Shown in pieces: positions 35,947 to 46,253 of a DNA stretch of 64,000 bases (positions are counted from its first letter, which is position 1; each line of letters begins with the position of its first letter). Under the pieces are notes generated by a model. The model saw only the letters and a program-made list of their open reading frames with translations. It was not told the DNA's origin and searched no databases. Made by a program: the position numbers and the translations under genes. Where the stretch lies: the NCBI GenBank assembly GCA_019022495.1, contig JAFEKR010000007.1, positions 434,001 to 498,000 of the forward strand, in the 5' to 3' direction. The stretch is from Epichloe hybrida (lineage: Eukaryota > Ascomycota > Sordariomycetes > Hypocreales > Clavicipitaceae).

Positions 35947-36747
35947 TCAAGCGAACTCCCCATTCTGCCCGTCATCAAAGCCCAAATCTCTCAACGACGT
36001 CCTCCTACGTTTCACATCCTCAACACTCGGCGGCGGCGGCGGCGGCGGCAACGCAAACCCCCCTTCTCCGGCGCCCGAACCACCCGGAGGCGGAGGCGGA
36101 GGCAACGCAAACGACTGCAACGGCGCCGAGCTGGCCGCGCTCGACGCATCGGCCTGGTCCCTCCTCCTCCTCCCCGACTTCTTCCCAATATTCACCGTAA
36201 TGGTCTCCCCTGCCTTTAGACTGTAATCCCTGGCACTCTCCTGCCTGGCCTCGCCGTCCTTGCCGTCCTTGCCGTCCTTCGTCGAGCCGGCCTCGAGCCC
36301 CAGCGAGCGCCTCGCCTCCTGCAGCGCAACAGCCAGGTCAAAGGCGTCGGAGCGGTCCTCGAAGCCAATGCCCAGCGTGGCCTTGCGGCCCTGCGGATCG
36401 CGCACCGTCAGCGCAAAGAAGCGGCTGCTGTCCAGGACGGGCTCCACGGCCGCGGCATCGGTGTAGGGCGCGGCGGCGAACAGCTGGCCGGTGGAAGGGT
36501 CCTCGAGCACGACGTCGACCTTGAGCTCGGCGTCGGAAGAGGCCGTCTCGAAGGCGGTTTCCACGACGCGCAGGCGTGCGGTGAAGATGTGGCGCGTGGG
36601 ATCGGCGGTCCAGGACGACGCCGAGTGGCCCTTTATGGACGTCAGGGGCGGGATGGTGTAGACGTGGACGGTGGCGGCGACGAAGAGGACGCGCTGGATG
36701 GCGTCGTTGGGCAGAGGCTGGCCGGTGGAAGGATCGACGAGGTCCAT
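35947..36747 (-). CDS. NECAP-like adaptin-ear-binding coat-associated protein
   Basis: Single exon, 266 aa. Residues 1 to about 160 match the NECAP PHear domain (DUF1681): AIQRVLFVAATVHVYTIPPL, WTADPTRHIFTARLRVVE, VVLEDPSTGQLFAAAPY, DSSRFFALTVRD and GIGFEDRSDAFDLAVALQEA. In animals NECAPs bind AP-1/AP-2 adaptor ears and help clathrin-mediated endocytosis. The tail has two polyproline runs and a basic patch (GKKSGRRRRDQ); I see no WxxF ear-binding motif at the C-terminus. The start at 36747 (MDLVDPSTGQPLPNDAIQ) agrees with the usual family N-terminus; longer upstream ORF sequence is repeat-rich and excluded. It is transcribed divergently from eIF2B alpha, 370 bp away. Confidence 0.88.
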   Translation of the reverse strand: MDLVDPSTGQPLPNDAIQRVLFVAATVHVYTIPPLTSIKGHSASSWTADPTRHIFTARLRVVETAFETASSDAELKVDVVLEDPSTGQLFAAAPYTDAAAVEPVLDSSRFFALTVRDPQGRKATLGIGFEDRSDAFDLAVALQEARRSLGLEAGSTKDGKDGKDGEARQESARDYSLKAGETITVNIGKKSGRRRRDQADASSAASSAPLQSFALPPPPPPGGSGAGEGGFALPPPPPPPSVEDVKRRRTSLRDLGFDDGQNGEFA

Positions 36748-37117
36748 TTCCGGTCTGGTCTGGTCCTTGGGGCGACGGGGGCGACGGGGGCGACGGGAGC
36801 GACGGGAGCGACGCAAGGAAGATAGATGGTCGGCGTTGTTTTTTTTGCGAGTTGCGATGACGAAGATGAGTTGAGACGGGCGATTTGAAGCTTGCCCCGC
36901 CATCGCAAGGAAGCCCCCACTTGCATACACTTGCCGCCAATAGCAGCTCCGCTCCGCCCACCCGCGCCCGCCACCCCTCCCCTCCATCCATCAAACATGG
37001 AAACTTTGCTCCAAAAGTTCGACTCACCAGTGACCACGTCCACGACGACCTCGTCTCGTCTCCTCCACCGCCGCAACAAGTCTCCGACGCGCCCTCTTCC
37101 AAAGCCGATAGCCGACC
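36748..37117. promoter_or_regulatory. Shared divergent promoter region of NECAP and GCN3 genes
   Basis: Only 370 bp separate the two start codons, so both promoters must lie here. A short GCGACGGGG/A tandem run occupies 36770-36815. Confidence 0.6.
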
Positions 37118-37297
37118 ATGGCTTCTGCCGGCTCGGCTGCCCGTACGTGCTGTGCCCTCGTGCCCCCCCGTTGCGGATGATGCGCTGACACCATGTGACA
37201 AGCCGTCCCGGGAGATTTGCCCATGCGCAGACCCAGCATTTCCACAAGCACCTTCGAGTTCGTTCCCTCGCACGCGCCATCAAAGCCCACGAAATCG

Positions 37298-37328
<31 letters not shown>

Positions 37329-38397
37329 AGGCCCCCCCCCCCCCAATTTACTCACGCATTTTTTAACACAGCATCGTGGGCACGTATCGCGAACTGCTCT
37401 CCTCGGACCCGGACCTGACCAAGCCCGTCGCCGCCATCGAGTCCCTCATCGCCCTCCTCAACTCGGTCCCGTCCACGACCGTCTACGAAACGCTCGACAC
37501 GGTCAAGGCGCACTCGGACCGCCTCAAGGCCTCGGTGGCCAACCCCGTGCCCCTGACGGCCGGCACCGACCTCTTCCTCCAGTACCTCGTCTCGTCGCTT
37601 AAGCAGCAGGAGGGCAGCTTCGACGCCGTGCGGCAGCACCTCCTCCGCAACGGGCGGCTGTTCGCGCAGAGGGCCGTGGCCGCCAGGAACGGCGTCGCGG
37701 AGGCGGGGTGGCGCTTCGTCGGGGAGGGCAAGTGCGTCCTCGCCCACGGCGCGTCCAGGTCCGTCACGGGCCTGCTGGCGCGCGCGGCCGAGAACCTCCG
37801 GGGCAAGTTCAAGGTGGTGTACGTGCGGGACGGGATGCGCGCCGGCGAGAGCGACCGCGTCGTCGCCGACCTGCGCGCCCTGGGCATCCCCGTGGCCGAG
37901 GTGCCCGACGCGGCCGTCGCCCACGTCATGGGCCTCCTGCGCCAGGTCAACATGGTCATTGTCGGCGCCGAGGCCATCACGCAAAACGGCGGCGTCATCT
38001 CGAGAATCGGCACCCTCCAGCTCGCCCAGCTGGCTTCGAGGGTCAAGATACCCTTTTACGTCGCCGCCGAGACGCACAAGTTCGTCCGCAAATTCCCGCT
38101 GGATCAGCGAGATCTCGGCTTCCACCAGGCCATGCTGGACTTCACCACCCACTCGACGAGCAAGCTGCCTCCGGATCCTGTAGACTACACCGTGCGTATT
38201 TTCCCTCTTACATTCCCTTGCAATCCGAACTTCTCTTTGAAGAAAAAAAAAACAATCATCTCTGTGTCCTCTGCTACCAGCTCACCAATGCATAGCCACC
38301 GGAGCTCATCTCGAATCTCATCACCGAAAACGGCGTCCACCTCCCCGGATACGTCTTCGAACAGCTCCTCAGCATCTACGGCAGTCTTAATGGGTGA
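37118..38397 (+). CDS. GCN3: Translation initiation factor eIF2B subunit alpha
   Basis: Exons 37118-37142, 37203-37257, 37372-38191 and 38296-38397 give 333 aa with exact phase closure. The N-terminus reads MASAGSAAPVPGDLP, then STFDIVGTYRELL across introns 1 and 2. The core shows the eIF2B alpha/beta/delta fold: AIESLIALLNS, CVLAHGASRSV, VYVRDGMRAGESDR, MVIVGAEAITQNGGVISRIGT, PFYVAAETHKFVRKFPLDQ, ending PPELISNLITENGVHLPGYV. It is part of the guanine-nucleotide exchange factor for eIF2 and the regulatory subunit sensing phosphorylated eIF2 alpha (Gcn3 in yeast). Intron 2 contains a (TA)n microsatellite and a C run (37299-37344). A shorter start at the internal ATG in exon 2 is possible if exon 1 is not used. 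Confidence 0.92.
37299..37344. repeat. (TA)n microsatellite and poly-C run inside GCN3 intron 2
   Basis: An alternating TA tract of about 30 nt with one TG interruption is followed by a run of about 13 C, all inside the intron 37258-37371. Confidence 0.9.
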
Positions 38398-38961
38398 AAA
38401 GAGGAGCTGGCCGCAGGGCAAATAAAGGGAGAGAACCGTCCATCGAGCATGCAGCGTGAACAAGTCTATTGGCACAAGACTAAGGCGATAAAGCGGGACC
38501 CAGGTATTTAGCACGGTTCGCGCACCAAAGGAAGGCATTATGAACACGGCACGTTGCACTTTGGGGGGAAGAAATGGAAACATCCGTGACAACAAGTGTC
38601 CGATGAGCGTGTATCTGAGCAAGGACCGTTATTCTTGGACCTTGCGTGTCTGGGGTCTTTCATACTTCGTTTCACGTCTCTTGCTGCGCCGTAGTCTGAA
38701 TATTGACCGCCGAGGTGTCTTTTATGTCTGTTTCCATGCCACGCCAAGAATATGTTGTATATCCTTTTCAGTCATCAAATGTTGTATGTTCCTGTCCTTT
38801 TCAGTCATCAAATGTTGTATGTTCCTGTCCTTTTCAGTCATCAAATGTTGTATGTTTCTGTCCCTGTCCAGCCATCAAATGTTGTATGTTTCTGTCCCTG
38901 CCCAGTCATCAAATTCTGTATATCCCTGTCCAACCATCAAATGTTATATATCCCTGGACCA
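38398..38961. other. Convergent intergenic region between GCN3 and EGT1
   Basis: Holds the 3' ends of both genes and the 33-bp minisatellite; no gene seen. Confidence 0.6.
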
Positions 38962-38962
38962 T
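38749..38962. repeat. 33-bp minisatellite adjoining the EGT1 stop codon
   Basis: A unit beginning TCATCAAATGTTGTATGTT recurs every 33 bp, with copies starting at 38772, 38805, 38838, 38871, 38904 and 38937, plus a partial copy before. The first three are nearly identical and later ones diverge, with CCTTTTCAG changing to CCCTGTCCAG and CCCTGCCCAG. The 33-bp period keeps one reading frame open, which explains the ORFs here. The array ends at the EGT1 stop codon. Confidence 0.92.
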
Positions 38963-41900
38963 CACGCATCCCGCACAAGCCTCGCCCCAACCCACGCATA
39001 CGGATAATTCCTCTGATACCAGTTCACAAAGCTCTTCCGGCCCGCGATCCGCGGATGCGTGGCCCACGACCCGCCCAGCACAACATTATGCTTGCCGTCC
39101 AAGAAGTCGGCCGTGTACGCCGGGTACAGCCCCATGGGCTGGAACCCCTCGTGCCGACGCAGCGGAGACGATGTCCATTCCCAGACGCCCCCCATGGAGG
39201 CCTGTCCTGCGAGCGACGTCCCGCGGGAAGTCACCGGCACGGGATGCCAGTGCTTGAAGCCGACGTTTGCGCCCGTCAGGTCGATGAACAGGTTGTTCTC
39301 GACGGCGGGATTATGGGCCGGTGCAGAAACAGGCGGCGTTTCTTCCACGCCGTCGTTGACGAGGTGTCCGTTCACGGCGGGCACCTTTCTCACCAGGGTG
39401 TTCCCCGTGGCGAGTTCCTTCTGGGACTCGACAAAGGCGTAGATGCTGCGGGCTTCTTCAAAGGTGGGGATTCGGCCGCCCATCCAGGATGCACAGCCGG
39501 CGAGCTCGTCGTACGAGGCTTGGACGGGCCAGTCGAGGGCGTATCGGAGGGGCACGAGGCCGTACATTGTGCGGACCGACTTGTCATGGAGGAAGGACTC
39601 GGGGAGATCGGTGGGGATGGCTCGGCTTGTGTGGCCGTTTTTGTGGCCGTTTGTACATGTGCCGTTTTTGTTTGGGGAGGAGGAGGAGGAGGAGGAGGAG
39701 GAAGAAGAAGAAGAAGAAGACCAGCAGGCGGGAATTTTGGAGACTTTGGCCGTGTACATGTATCGGGCGTACTGTATCGTGTGAGAACCTCTGTTTGATC
39801 CCTACATTCATGGGCACTTTGATGGCAAGATTGAGTGATTACCTCTTCATTGGTGATGGGTCGGCCCTGCGCCTGAAACGCGTGAACCTTGACATCTCGC
39901 GCTGGCTTCTCGTTGTCCCTATGATGCAATAAGTAGCTTTACGAGAAGGGTATTCAAGGTAGACATCAACGTGGTCATCATCAGCCAGCTCCGTGGACAG
40001 GGGGTAAGGAGTGTTGGAGGGAAAGGAAGAAAGGAAAGAGGGTAGGAAAAAGAAAAAAGAACAAAGAAACTGGGCAGCGTACCATCCAAAATGAACGTCT
40101 TCCTTCCCATCTTCCGGATCGTTCATGCCCACCGTGATGACCTGCTCAGGCACGTCAAACCACTCATTCGGCACGCGCGCCTCAAGCGCCTTCTTGGCCA
40201 TTCTCTCAAAATCGGGAATGCCCATGTGCGGCGGTGGCAACGTCCTATCGCTCTGCAGCATCATGTACAGCAGCGTCTCGATGTGCATGACCTCGTGCTC
40301 GAAGCCGACCCAGATTGCCCTAGCCATGTCCCTGGGCATCGTATTCACGCCCTGCTCGTACAGGCTCGTCAGACGAGCACGCACGCGGCCTTGATAAGCG
40401 GTGATGTCGTCCACGGGCGGCCACTCATCCGGGATAACCGAGTGCTCGTGGCATTTCTCGGGGTTGTCGACGTCCGGGTCGACGCCGCGTTCGAAGATGG
40501 CGTGGTAGGATGCTGGCTCCGTGGGAGCCAGGGACGTCGTCTTTGTGAGCTGAATGTCGAGAAAGGTCGGGATGTGGCCGAGGTAGAAGATGCATGCGTT
40601 GCGAAGCTTGATGGGCTTCTCGGTAAGTTCCTGCTTGGGGAGCATGCCCTTGGTGACCATGTCCCAGGCGGACCAGAGGGCTTGCCAGTCGGAGAGGGAG
40701 GGAAGGGTGTTGGCGGCGTAGAGGGAGGGGGCTTTGCTGAAGGGGAGCGTTGCTCTTTGAAGCATGTGGAGGCCTGAAAAGAGTCGTCTTGTTAGAAGGA
40801 AGACTGTACGGGGATAAGTCGGCATTGGAATCAGGTTGAGGGTCATGATACGTACCATACTCGTCGTTCCGAGTCCACCTTTCCACCTTTCCAAGACCGG
40901 CGTGTCTCCAGAGATTCTCCGCGCCCATCTTCGAATACTTGAGGCTCTGCTCAATCTGGATACGTTCATGAGGCTTCACCACGGACCCCAGGACAGTAAC
41001 TTCCTTGAGGGGAGAGATGAAGGCCTGATGACGGCCGCCTTCCTCGTCGTAGACGTATTCGCCGATGACGCGCCAGTCGGGGACGTGGAAGATCTCCTCG
41101 CCGTAGATGTTGTTGGCATTGGCAAGGCCGTTGAGGATGAACCTAAGCATTGTGAGTGTGAGACACATGCCTTGACAAAACGGGTGGTCATGGCGAAATC
41201 GTCTTACTCGTGCGTCACGCCTTTGCTGTCTGGTCATCGCTAGGTTAACAGACAGTTCCAAGCAGCTGAGAGTAGTGGCCCGTCTCACCATTATACGCGT
41301 GACTACACGTTCGTTAGCAAAGCGTGCTCCATCAGCCAGGCCTGTCATCTTTTCTGTGCACATACTAGATCATGTCGGGATTCCCGCACGAGTCCAAACC
41401 AACAATCATGCTGTCATTCGGTTTCAGAACATCTGCGTAGGATTGTAGAAACTCGGCAGCCTCATCTCGATGAAAGTTGCCTATGAACAAGTCCACGTAA
41501 GTCGGTCGACCTGGTGCAACCCGGAATATCCCAAAGAGCCGTGTTGAAGGGGAAGGGAAACAAATCAAGTGCGAGAAATGGGAAATGGGAAATGGCCACG
41601 GGAATGAATCAAGGGGTTACAAACTCACCGATGCTCGAACCCAAATGGAGGATGCATTTCGACCTGTCCACAATGGCAGGCTGCTTCAACCACATCACCC
41701 CGTCTTCGTAGGTACCCAGAAGACCATGGCAGGATACATGCTCAAAATCAGGAACATGCGAGAGAGTACGCTCGAGCTCCTCCCGCGACAGATCGAGTGC
41801 ATAGTAGTCAATGGACTTGTGGGCATCCTCGAATGCTTGGAGGAGGAGGCAGACTTTGCGGAGGTTTCTGCGCGCGTGTGAGTTGGACGTGTGCCATGAT

Positions 41901-42642
41901 TTATCGTCGTTGGTGCTCATGGGCCGAGGACGCGGAGAGGCTTTGAACACTTCTCACGACAAGGAAAAAAAGAGCACACCAGAGTCGAAGGGAGAAGTGC
42001 CGAGAATGTCGAAGAAAGAAAAAGAAAATACCGCACTCGTCATCGAATGCGGAAAACACCAATTCTGAAGCCAAACCAGGGAAAAAAAAAAAAAAAAACT
42101 TCAAACAGATACTTACCCACTCCCCAGTTCTAACAGCATAGCCCCATGGGGTATTTTGGCCGCAATCTCGACAGAATGCTTCTTCAGCATCTCGATTTCG
42201 TAGCCGGTCAAGTAGTATTCGTCTAGATAGGTGATCTGGTCAAGTGTATGAGTTGGAACGAAGCCTCCACGAGCAAAGAAGGTTTTAGGGGGAGGGGAAC
42301 AACGGCAACGGAACGGAGCAAGGGAGAAGGGGACGATGTTCCAACATGTCAAGTCAAGTATGGAACTGCCGATTAGAGGAAGCTTCAAAGTGATATGTCT
42401 TATTCTTGGCTTGAACGCACATGCTCAAATAGCTGCAGTCCCCTCTCATCGTATAGCAACAAGGTCGGCAGCCTGCGGGCTCCGCCGTCGGGGGGATTCA
42501 AGGACGAGATTAGCTCATCTTTGAGATTGAAGTCGACTTTGTTGCTGCGAATGTCGATAATATCATTTGCTTGGGCGCGGGGTCCGCGGGGTTTGGAGGG
42601 AGTGAATGACCTCGTCTGGACGCACTGCTTGGCGGCGGGCAT
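38962..42642 (-). CDS. egt1: Ergothioneine biosynthesis protein EGT1 (histidine trimethyltransferase / hercynylcysteine sulfoxide synthase)
   Basis: Ten exons on the minus strand: 42642-42421, 42235-42117, 41867-41629, 41480-41366, 41302-41289, 41229-41208, 41142-40856, 40773-40083, 39918-39843 and 39771-38962. Every phase closes, giving 864 aa. Residues 1 to about 340 form the EgtD-type SAM methyltransferase (LFEHITYLDEYYLTGYE, LELGSGN near 110, LHLGSSIGNFHRDEAA, GLDSCGNPD). A DinB-like part follows with the iron-ligand HxxxHxE motif (HEVMHIE, about residue 498). The C-terminal third is the FGE-sulfatase domain (WMGGRIPTFEEAR, GANVGFKHWHPVPV, GGVWEWTSSPL, VLGGSWATHPRIAGR). It converts histidine to hercynine and couples cysteine to it with oxygen. 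Exons 5 and 6 are only 14 and 22 nt. A run of 15 Ser lies at about residues 612-627. Confidence 0.93.
39677..39721. repeat. GGA/GAA trinucleotide repeat encoding a polyserine run in EGT1
   Basis: In-frame GGA then GAA triplets on the plus strand encode 15 consecutive serines at the junction between the iron-binding and FGE-sulfatase parts. Confidence 0.9.
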
Positions 42643-42773
42643 TTTGAAGAGGTCACTGGGAGGGCTCGTTGAAGATTTCTACAAAGATGTTTCCGGTTCC
42701 GTTGTTTTTTTCTTTTTCTTATTTGGAGAAGGGTTGGTTGGGAACGGAGATGATTGAAAGAGTTGAATCGTCA

Positions 42774-42851
42774 GGGACAGGATCAGGGACAGGATCAGGG
42801 ACAGGATCAGGGACAGGGACAGGGACAGGGACAGGAGCAGGAGCAGGAGCA
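42774..42851. repeat. GGGACA/GGATCA/GGAGCA hexamer array
   Basis: Alternating GGGACA and GGATCA units become GGGACA repeats and finally GGAGCA repeats, in register over about 78 bp. Confidence 0.9.
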
Positions 42852-42910
42852 GTGGAAAGAATTCACGTGCCAGCCCAGCCAGTCGAGTCAATTATTGGAA
42901 GGAGAAAAAG

Positions 42911-43015
42911 TGGGATAGAATGGGATGGATGGGATGGAATGGGATGGATGGGATGGAATGGGATGGATGGGATGGATGGGATGGACGGCATGGACGGCAT
43001 GGATGGCCATCGATG
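42911..43015. repeat. GGGATGGA(T/A) tandem array
   Basis: Interleaved GGGATGGATGGGATGGAAT units extend for about 100 bp and degrade into GGATGGACGGCAT copies. Confidence 0.9.
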
Positions 43016-43922
43016 GATGGGAAGACTGCGGCTTTGATGGAGCTTCTGTACAAGTGCAACCATCATGACGCATTCTCACTCCTCACTCTCGCAAGTTGGT
43101 CGGGTCTGGTACCTGTCGCCCGTCTCGCCCGTTTCGGCAGACGGCTCCCGAACCAATGAGCCATTTTCAGTTGATGCCTTAAATTATTCTCCCCAAGACA
43201 GGACCGATGAGTGAGCAGATGTGCGGACGTTCCTGCCGTTGGAAATTTTCCGTACTCGTCCCACAACCAATGACACCAAGAAAAAAAATCAATAAAAATC
43301 ATAAAACCAATAAAAGAGGCACGCGATGGGCGGGGAAGGAAAGCAAAGCGGGGTCCACACGCAATCCCGGGCTACGCGGACGTCATAATGGCAACTTGGC
43401 AAGTCATCTCTGTCTGATATCGTCGTGACGTGGTCTGGTAAGACGACATCTGATAAGACGGCATCTGCTGAGACGACGTCCACTTGTGTGCTGCCCCTGT
43501 CGAAAGTTCCTTTGGCTCAAGGCCGCGTGGATGCTCGATTGACCTCTCACAATGAGACAAGGGACGAAAGTAAAGTATCCCTGTTCTTTCGGCATCTTCC
43601 GTAATTTCCCGAAATGCTTCTTCAAAAGACACCTTTGATGCGACGCTGATTGATATCTGATTGATGTCTGTCTGTGCGTGACGAGACCACTGCATCTTTT
43701 TTTAAGAAATCTTGACGCAAAGAAAGAAGCAAGTTGAGCTTGTGATGAAAAGTACAGACATGCCAACCGAATTCGCCATCTCATCAATTAAAAATTCACA
43801 GCCTTGCGAAAGTACTGGTGCAACATGAGAGTCCATGTGCAGACGCGGTCATCCAATGAAGAATCCAAAACTGACCAGACCCGAGAATTGTCAAAAAAAC
43901 ACATGAGACTTAGTGCAGCGCG

Positions 43923-44018
43923 TGGACAAACGGGGAATCGAACCCCGGACCACTCCCAAATTGGGGCTCCTTATGAGAGCCTTGCTAAGGGAGTATTATA
44001 CCACTAAACCATTCGCCC
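43923..44018 (-). tRNA. tRNA gene with a 24-nt intron; predicted anticodon AGC (Ala)
   Basis: On the minus strand the 5' acceptor GGGCGAA (44018-44012) pairs with TTTGTCC (43930-43924), followed by A73. A T-arm CGGGG-TTCGATT-CCCCG is perfect. The anticodon stem CTCCC/GGGAG brackets TTAGCA, then 24 nt containing a GGCTC/GAGCC hairpin in the canonical intron position after base 37; removal leaves 72 nt. Anticodon AGC and the G3-U70 wobble pair agree with alanine identity. However, the D-arm (GGTTTAGTGGTATAAT) resembles Pro/Gly-type tRNAs more than typical tRNA-Ala, so the isotype is less sure than the presence of a tRNA. Confidence 0.8.
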
Positions 44019-44585
44019 GTTGCTTCATGTCTGTGGGGGGCGATATTGGGTCTATATTGGAAATATTGAAAACATGGCCCTGTAATAAGGCAAACGATGT
44101 GGTGGATGATGTGGATGATCATTGATGAGGCAATATTAGCATCAGTAACGTGAACTGGACAAAGACTTTACCCCACCAATGCAGAATCAGGGGAGTCACC
44201 AGACAGCCGCCTTTGACATTGAAAGGAGCGATGCCTGCACGGATCACGTCCGTATGTAATAAGCAGATGATGGGCCCAGAGTCCCGGCGCTTGCGTGGCC
44301 AACCATGGCTGAGACAAGTGAATGATGGATGGTTGATTTGTCGCCGTGGTCGGGCTTGTATTTCGGTTTTTTTTTTTTTTTTTTTCTGTTTCATCACGGC
44401 GGACACGGTCTTGGGCGCAAGAGGCCGCCCGCGTCGTCATAGCCGCCGCGTGCTGCCCCCACGCTTCCCAATTCCCTCCCCGCGACGAACTCCCTCGGCA
44501 ATACAAAGCTACCATCAACAAGCAGGCCTCTTCTTCCACTGCACATCGCTCATCGTGGACTCGCCAAGAATACACCGTCTTCATC
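44019..44585. other. Spacer between tRNA gene and spartin-like gene
   Basis: Probable promoter of the downstream gene, including a 19-nt T run at 44367-44385. No other gene seen. Confidence 0.5.
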
Positions 44586-46253
44586 ATGGCTTCCGGGAAC
44601 AATGTAAGCACACAACTCCAAAGCGGCGCATTCCTCCCTCCCCATTGCTGAAACACTTTTCCAATGTAGGATCCGAAGCTTCTCTACGCCGTCGAGGGCA
44701 TCAAGGCCTACCATGTCGCGCAAGGCAACGAACAATCCCTCACCCCTTCCGGACCCCAGACTTTGTCGCTGCTCATGGTTCCAACATCCTCGGGCTTCGC
44801 TGACCCATCTGGCATCGGATCTGGTGAAGAGGACTTTTATCTACATCTCCATTTGCCACCCGAGCTTGACCTGCCTCTTCCGGCCACTACGCAAATCTAC
44901 CATCAGCCCCCCACGAGCTATCTGATTCCTCGGTGGGATCTCGGCCCCGACAGCGGCGCCTTTACACGGATTGAGTTTCCTGCCGCGGGGAGTCGCTCTG
45001 GTATCCAGGAAGACGTAGATACCTTTGAGACGATTCTCGCGCAATGTACGGCCTTCCTGGAACGCGCGCCGCCACCCAAGCCCAAGAGAAGCAAGACGGC
45101 GCCAGTTTCGGGGGCTTTTGCCAAGGCAAGAGAGGCATGTGGCGAAGAGCTGCCTGCGTATGACCCCGGTTCCTTCAACACGGGTCAAGGCTATGTCCAG
45201 GGCAGCGTGAGCTCAACCTCCAAGGGCGGCCGCATCGTTCTGGTCGACGAGGAAGACGGTAGCGTCATTGGTGAGCTCGGTGACGGATACCAGGTTGTAG
45301 AGGATTCGGCCATTAAACCCGGATCCAAAGGTACGTTGTCAGCCGACTCGTGTTTGATGTCATTTGGACCTTCCCCCCCCCCCCGGGTGCGATCGCGAGT
45401 CATGTTAGCTAAAAGCCTGTCGCGTCCCATATCAGATCCTGTCGAAATCGCACTGCCTACCGATGCCTCACAGGCCATAAGCGTCCAGCCCGCTCCAGAG
45501 TACGACGACGAGGGAGACAAGATGCACCCCGCCTACAAAAAGTCCACCATTGTCAACATGGGGTTGAGAGCGTCTCGCCTACTCGTCACGACGTCGGATT
45601 ATGTCGCTCACACCCTCAACAACCAGGCTGAAAGTTACGCCAAGAACAGCCAGCCCAACGCCAAACCTGTCACCTTCACGCCCACAACTCACGAGCGCAT
45701 CCGCAAGATGAACCAATTCTCCACCAAAGCCGCCTGTCTCTCTGCTTCTACCGTTGGCTCAATCGCCAAGGTTGCGCAAAACTTGGGTGCCAATCTGTCC
45801 AAGCGAAAAGACGGGCGTGCGCGAGGGTACGACAAGGACGGCAATGTGATTGACACTTATAAGCCAGGAATGCTCAACAAGAGCTTAATGGCTTTCAATA
45901 CTGTAGTCGACGGCATGGAACAAGCCGGGCGCTGCTTGCTCACCAGCACCTCGTCCAGCGTCAGCCAGGTCGTGGAGCACAAATGGGGTCCCGAAGCTGG
46001 CGAGGTTTCTCGCAACCTGGGTGGCGGAGTCAAGAACGTTGGCCTCGTTTACATCGATGTCACGGGCGTGTCCCGACGCGCCGTCCTGAAGAGCGTGGCC
46101 AAGGGAATGGTGGTTGGAAATGTCAAGGGTGGCGGCAAGGTCATCGTTGGTGAGGGAGAAAAGCAAGGAGAAAAGCAAGGGGAAAAGCGAAGTGGCTCCG
46201 TGGCTGAGGGCACTGGAAATGGCAAAGGCAAGAAGGCCTATGATGGAATGTAG
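44586..46253 (+). CDS. Spartin / senescence-domain protein
   Basis: Exons 44586-44603, 44670-45330 and 45436-46253 encode 498 aa. The first exon is only MASGNN. The second intron is 105 nt with no in-frame stop, so an unspliced reading is also open, but its translation is out of character and the splice sites are good. The C-terminal half (about residues 270-470) carries the senescence/spartin domain: ASRLLVTTSDYVAHTLNNQA, GSIAKVAQNLGANL, NKSLMAFNTVVDGMEQAGR and AGEVSRNLGGGVKNVGLVYIDVTGVSRRA. The N-terminal half holds a beta-rich region (LLYAVEGIKAYHV to FTRIEF) typical of fungal members. Animal spartin acts on lipid droplets and endosomes; a similar role here is inference. The C-terminal tail has an EKQGEKQG repeat. 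Confidence 0.85.

Larger units (their letters stand above)
42643..43922. other. EGT1 upstream region with two tandem arrays
   Basis: Promoter side of EGT1, then featureless spacer to the tRNA gene. The arrays at 42774-42851 and 42911-43015 are annotated separately. No gene recognised. Confidence 0.5.

Noticed and set aside
38540..39257. ORFs with a repeating hydrophobic/cysteine peptide, and possible CRISPR-like spacing
   Set aside because: The 33-bp units are contiguous tandem copies without unique spacers, in a eukaryotic genome; this is a minisatellite.
39489..39932. Plus-strand ORFs opposite EGT1 with polyarginine/polyglutamate runs
   Set aside because: They are antisense shadows of EGT1 exons and its triplet repeat; the minus strand carries the conserved domains.
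44763..46253. Unspliced single-ORF model of the spartin-like gene starting at an internal codon
   Set aside because: It lacks the conserved LLYAVEGIKAYHV start and includes an intron-like, poly-C segment; the three-exon model closes phase and fits the family.
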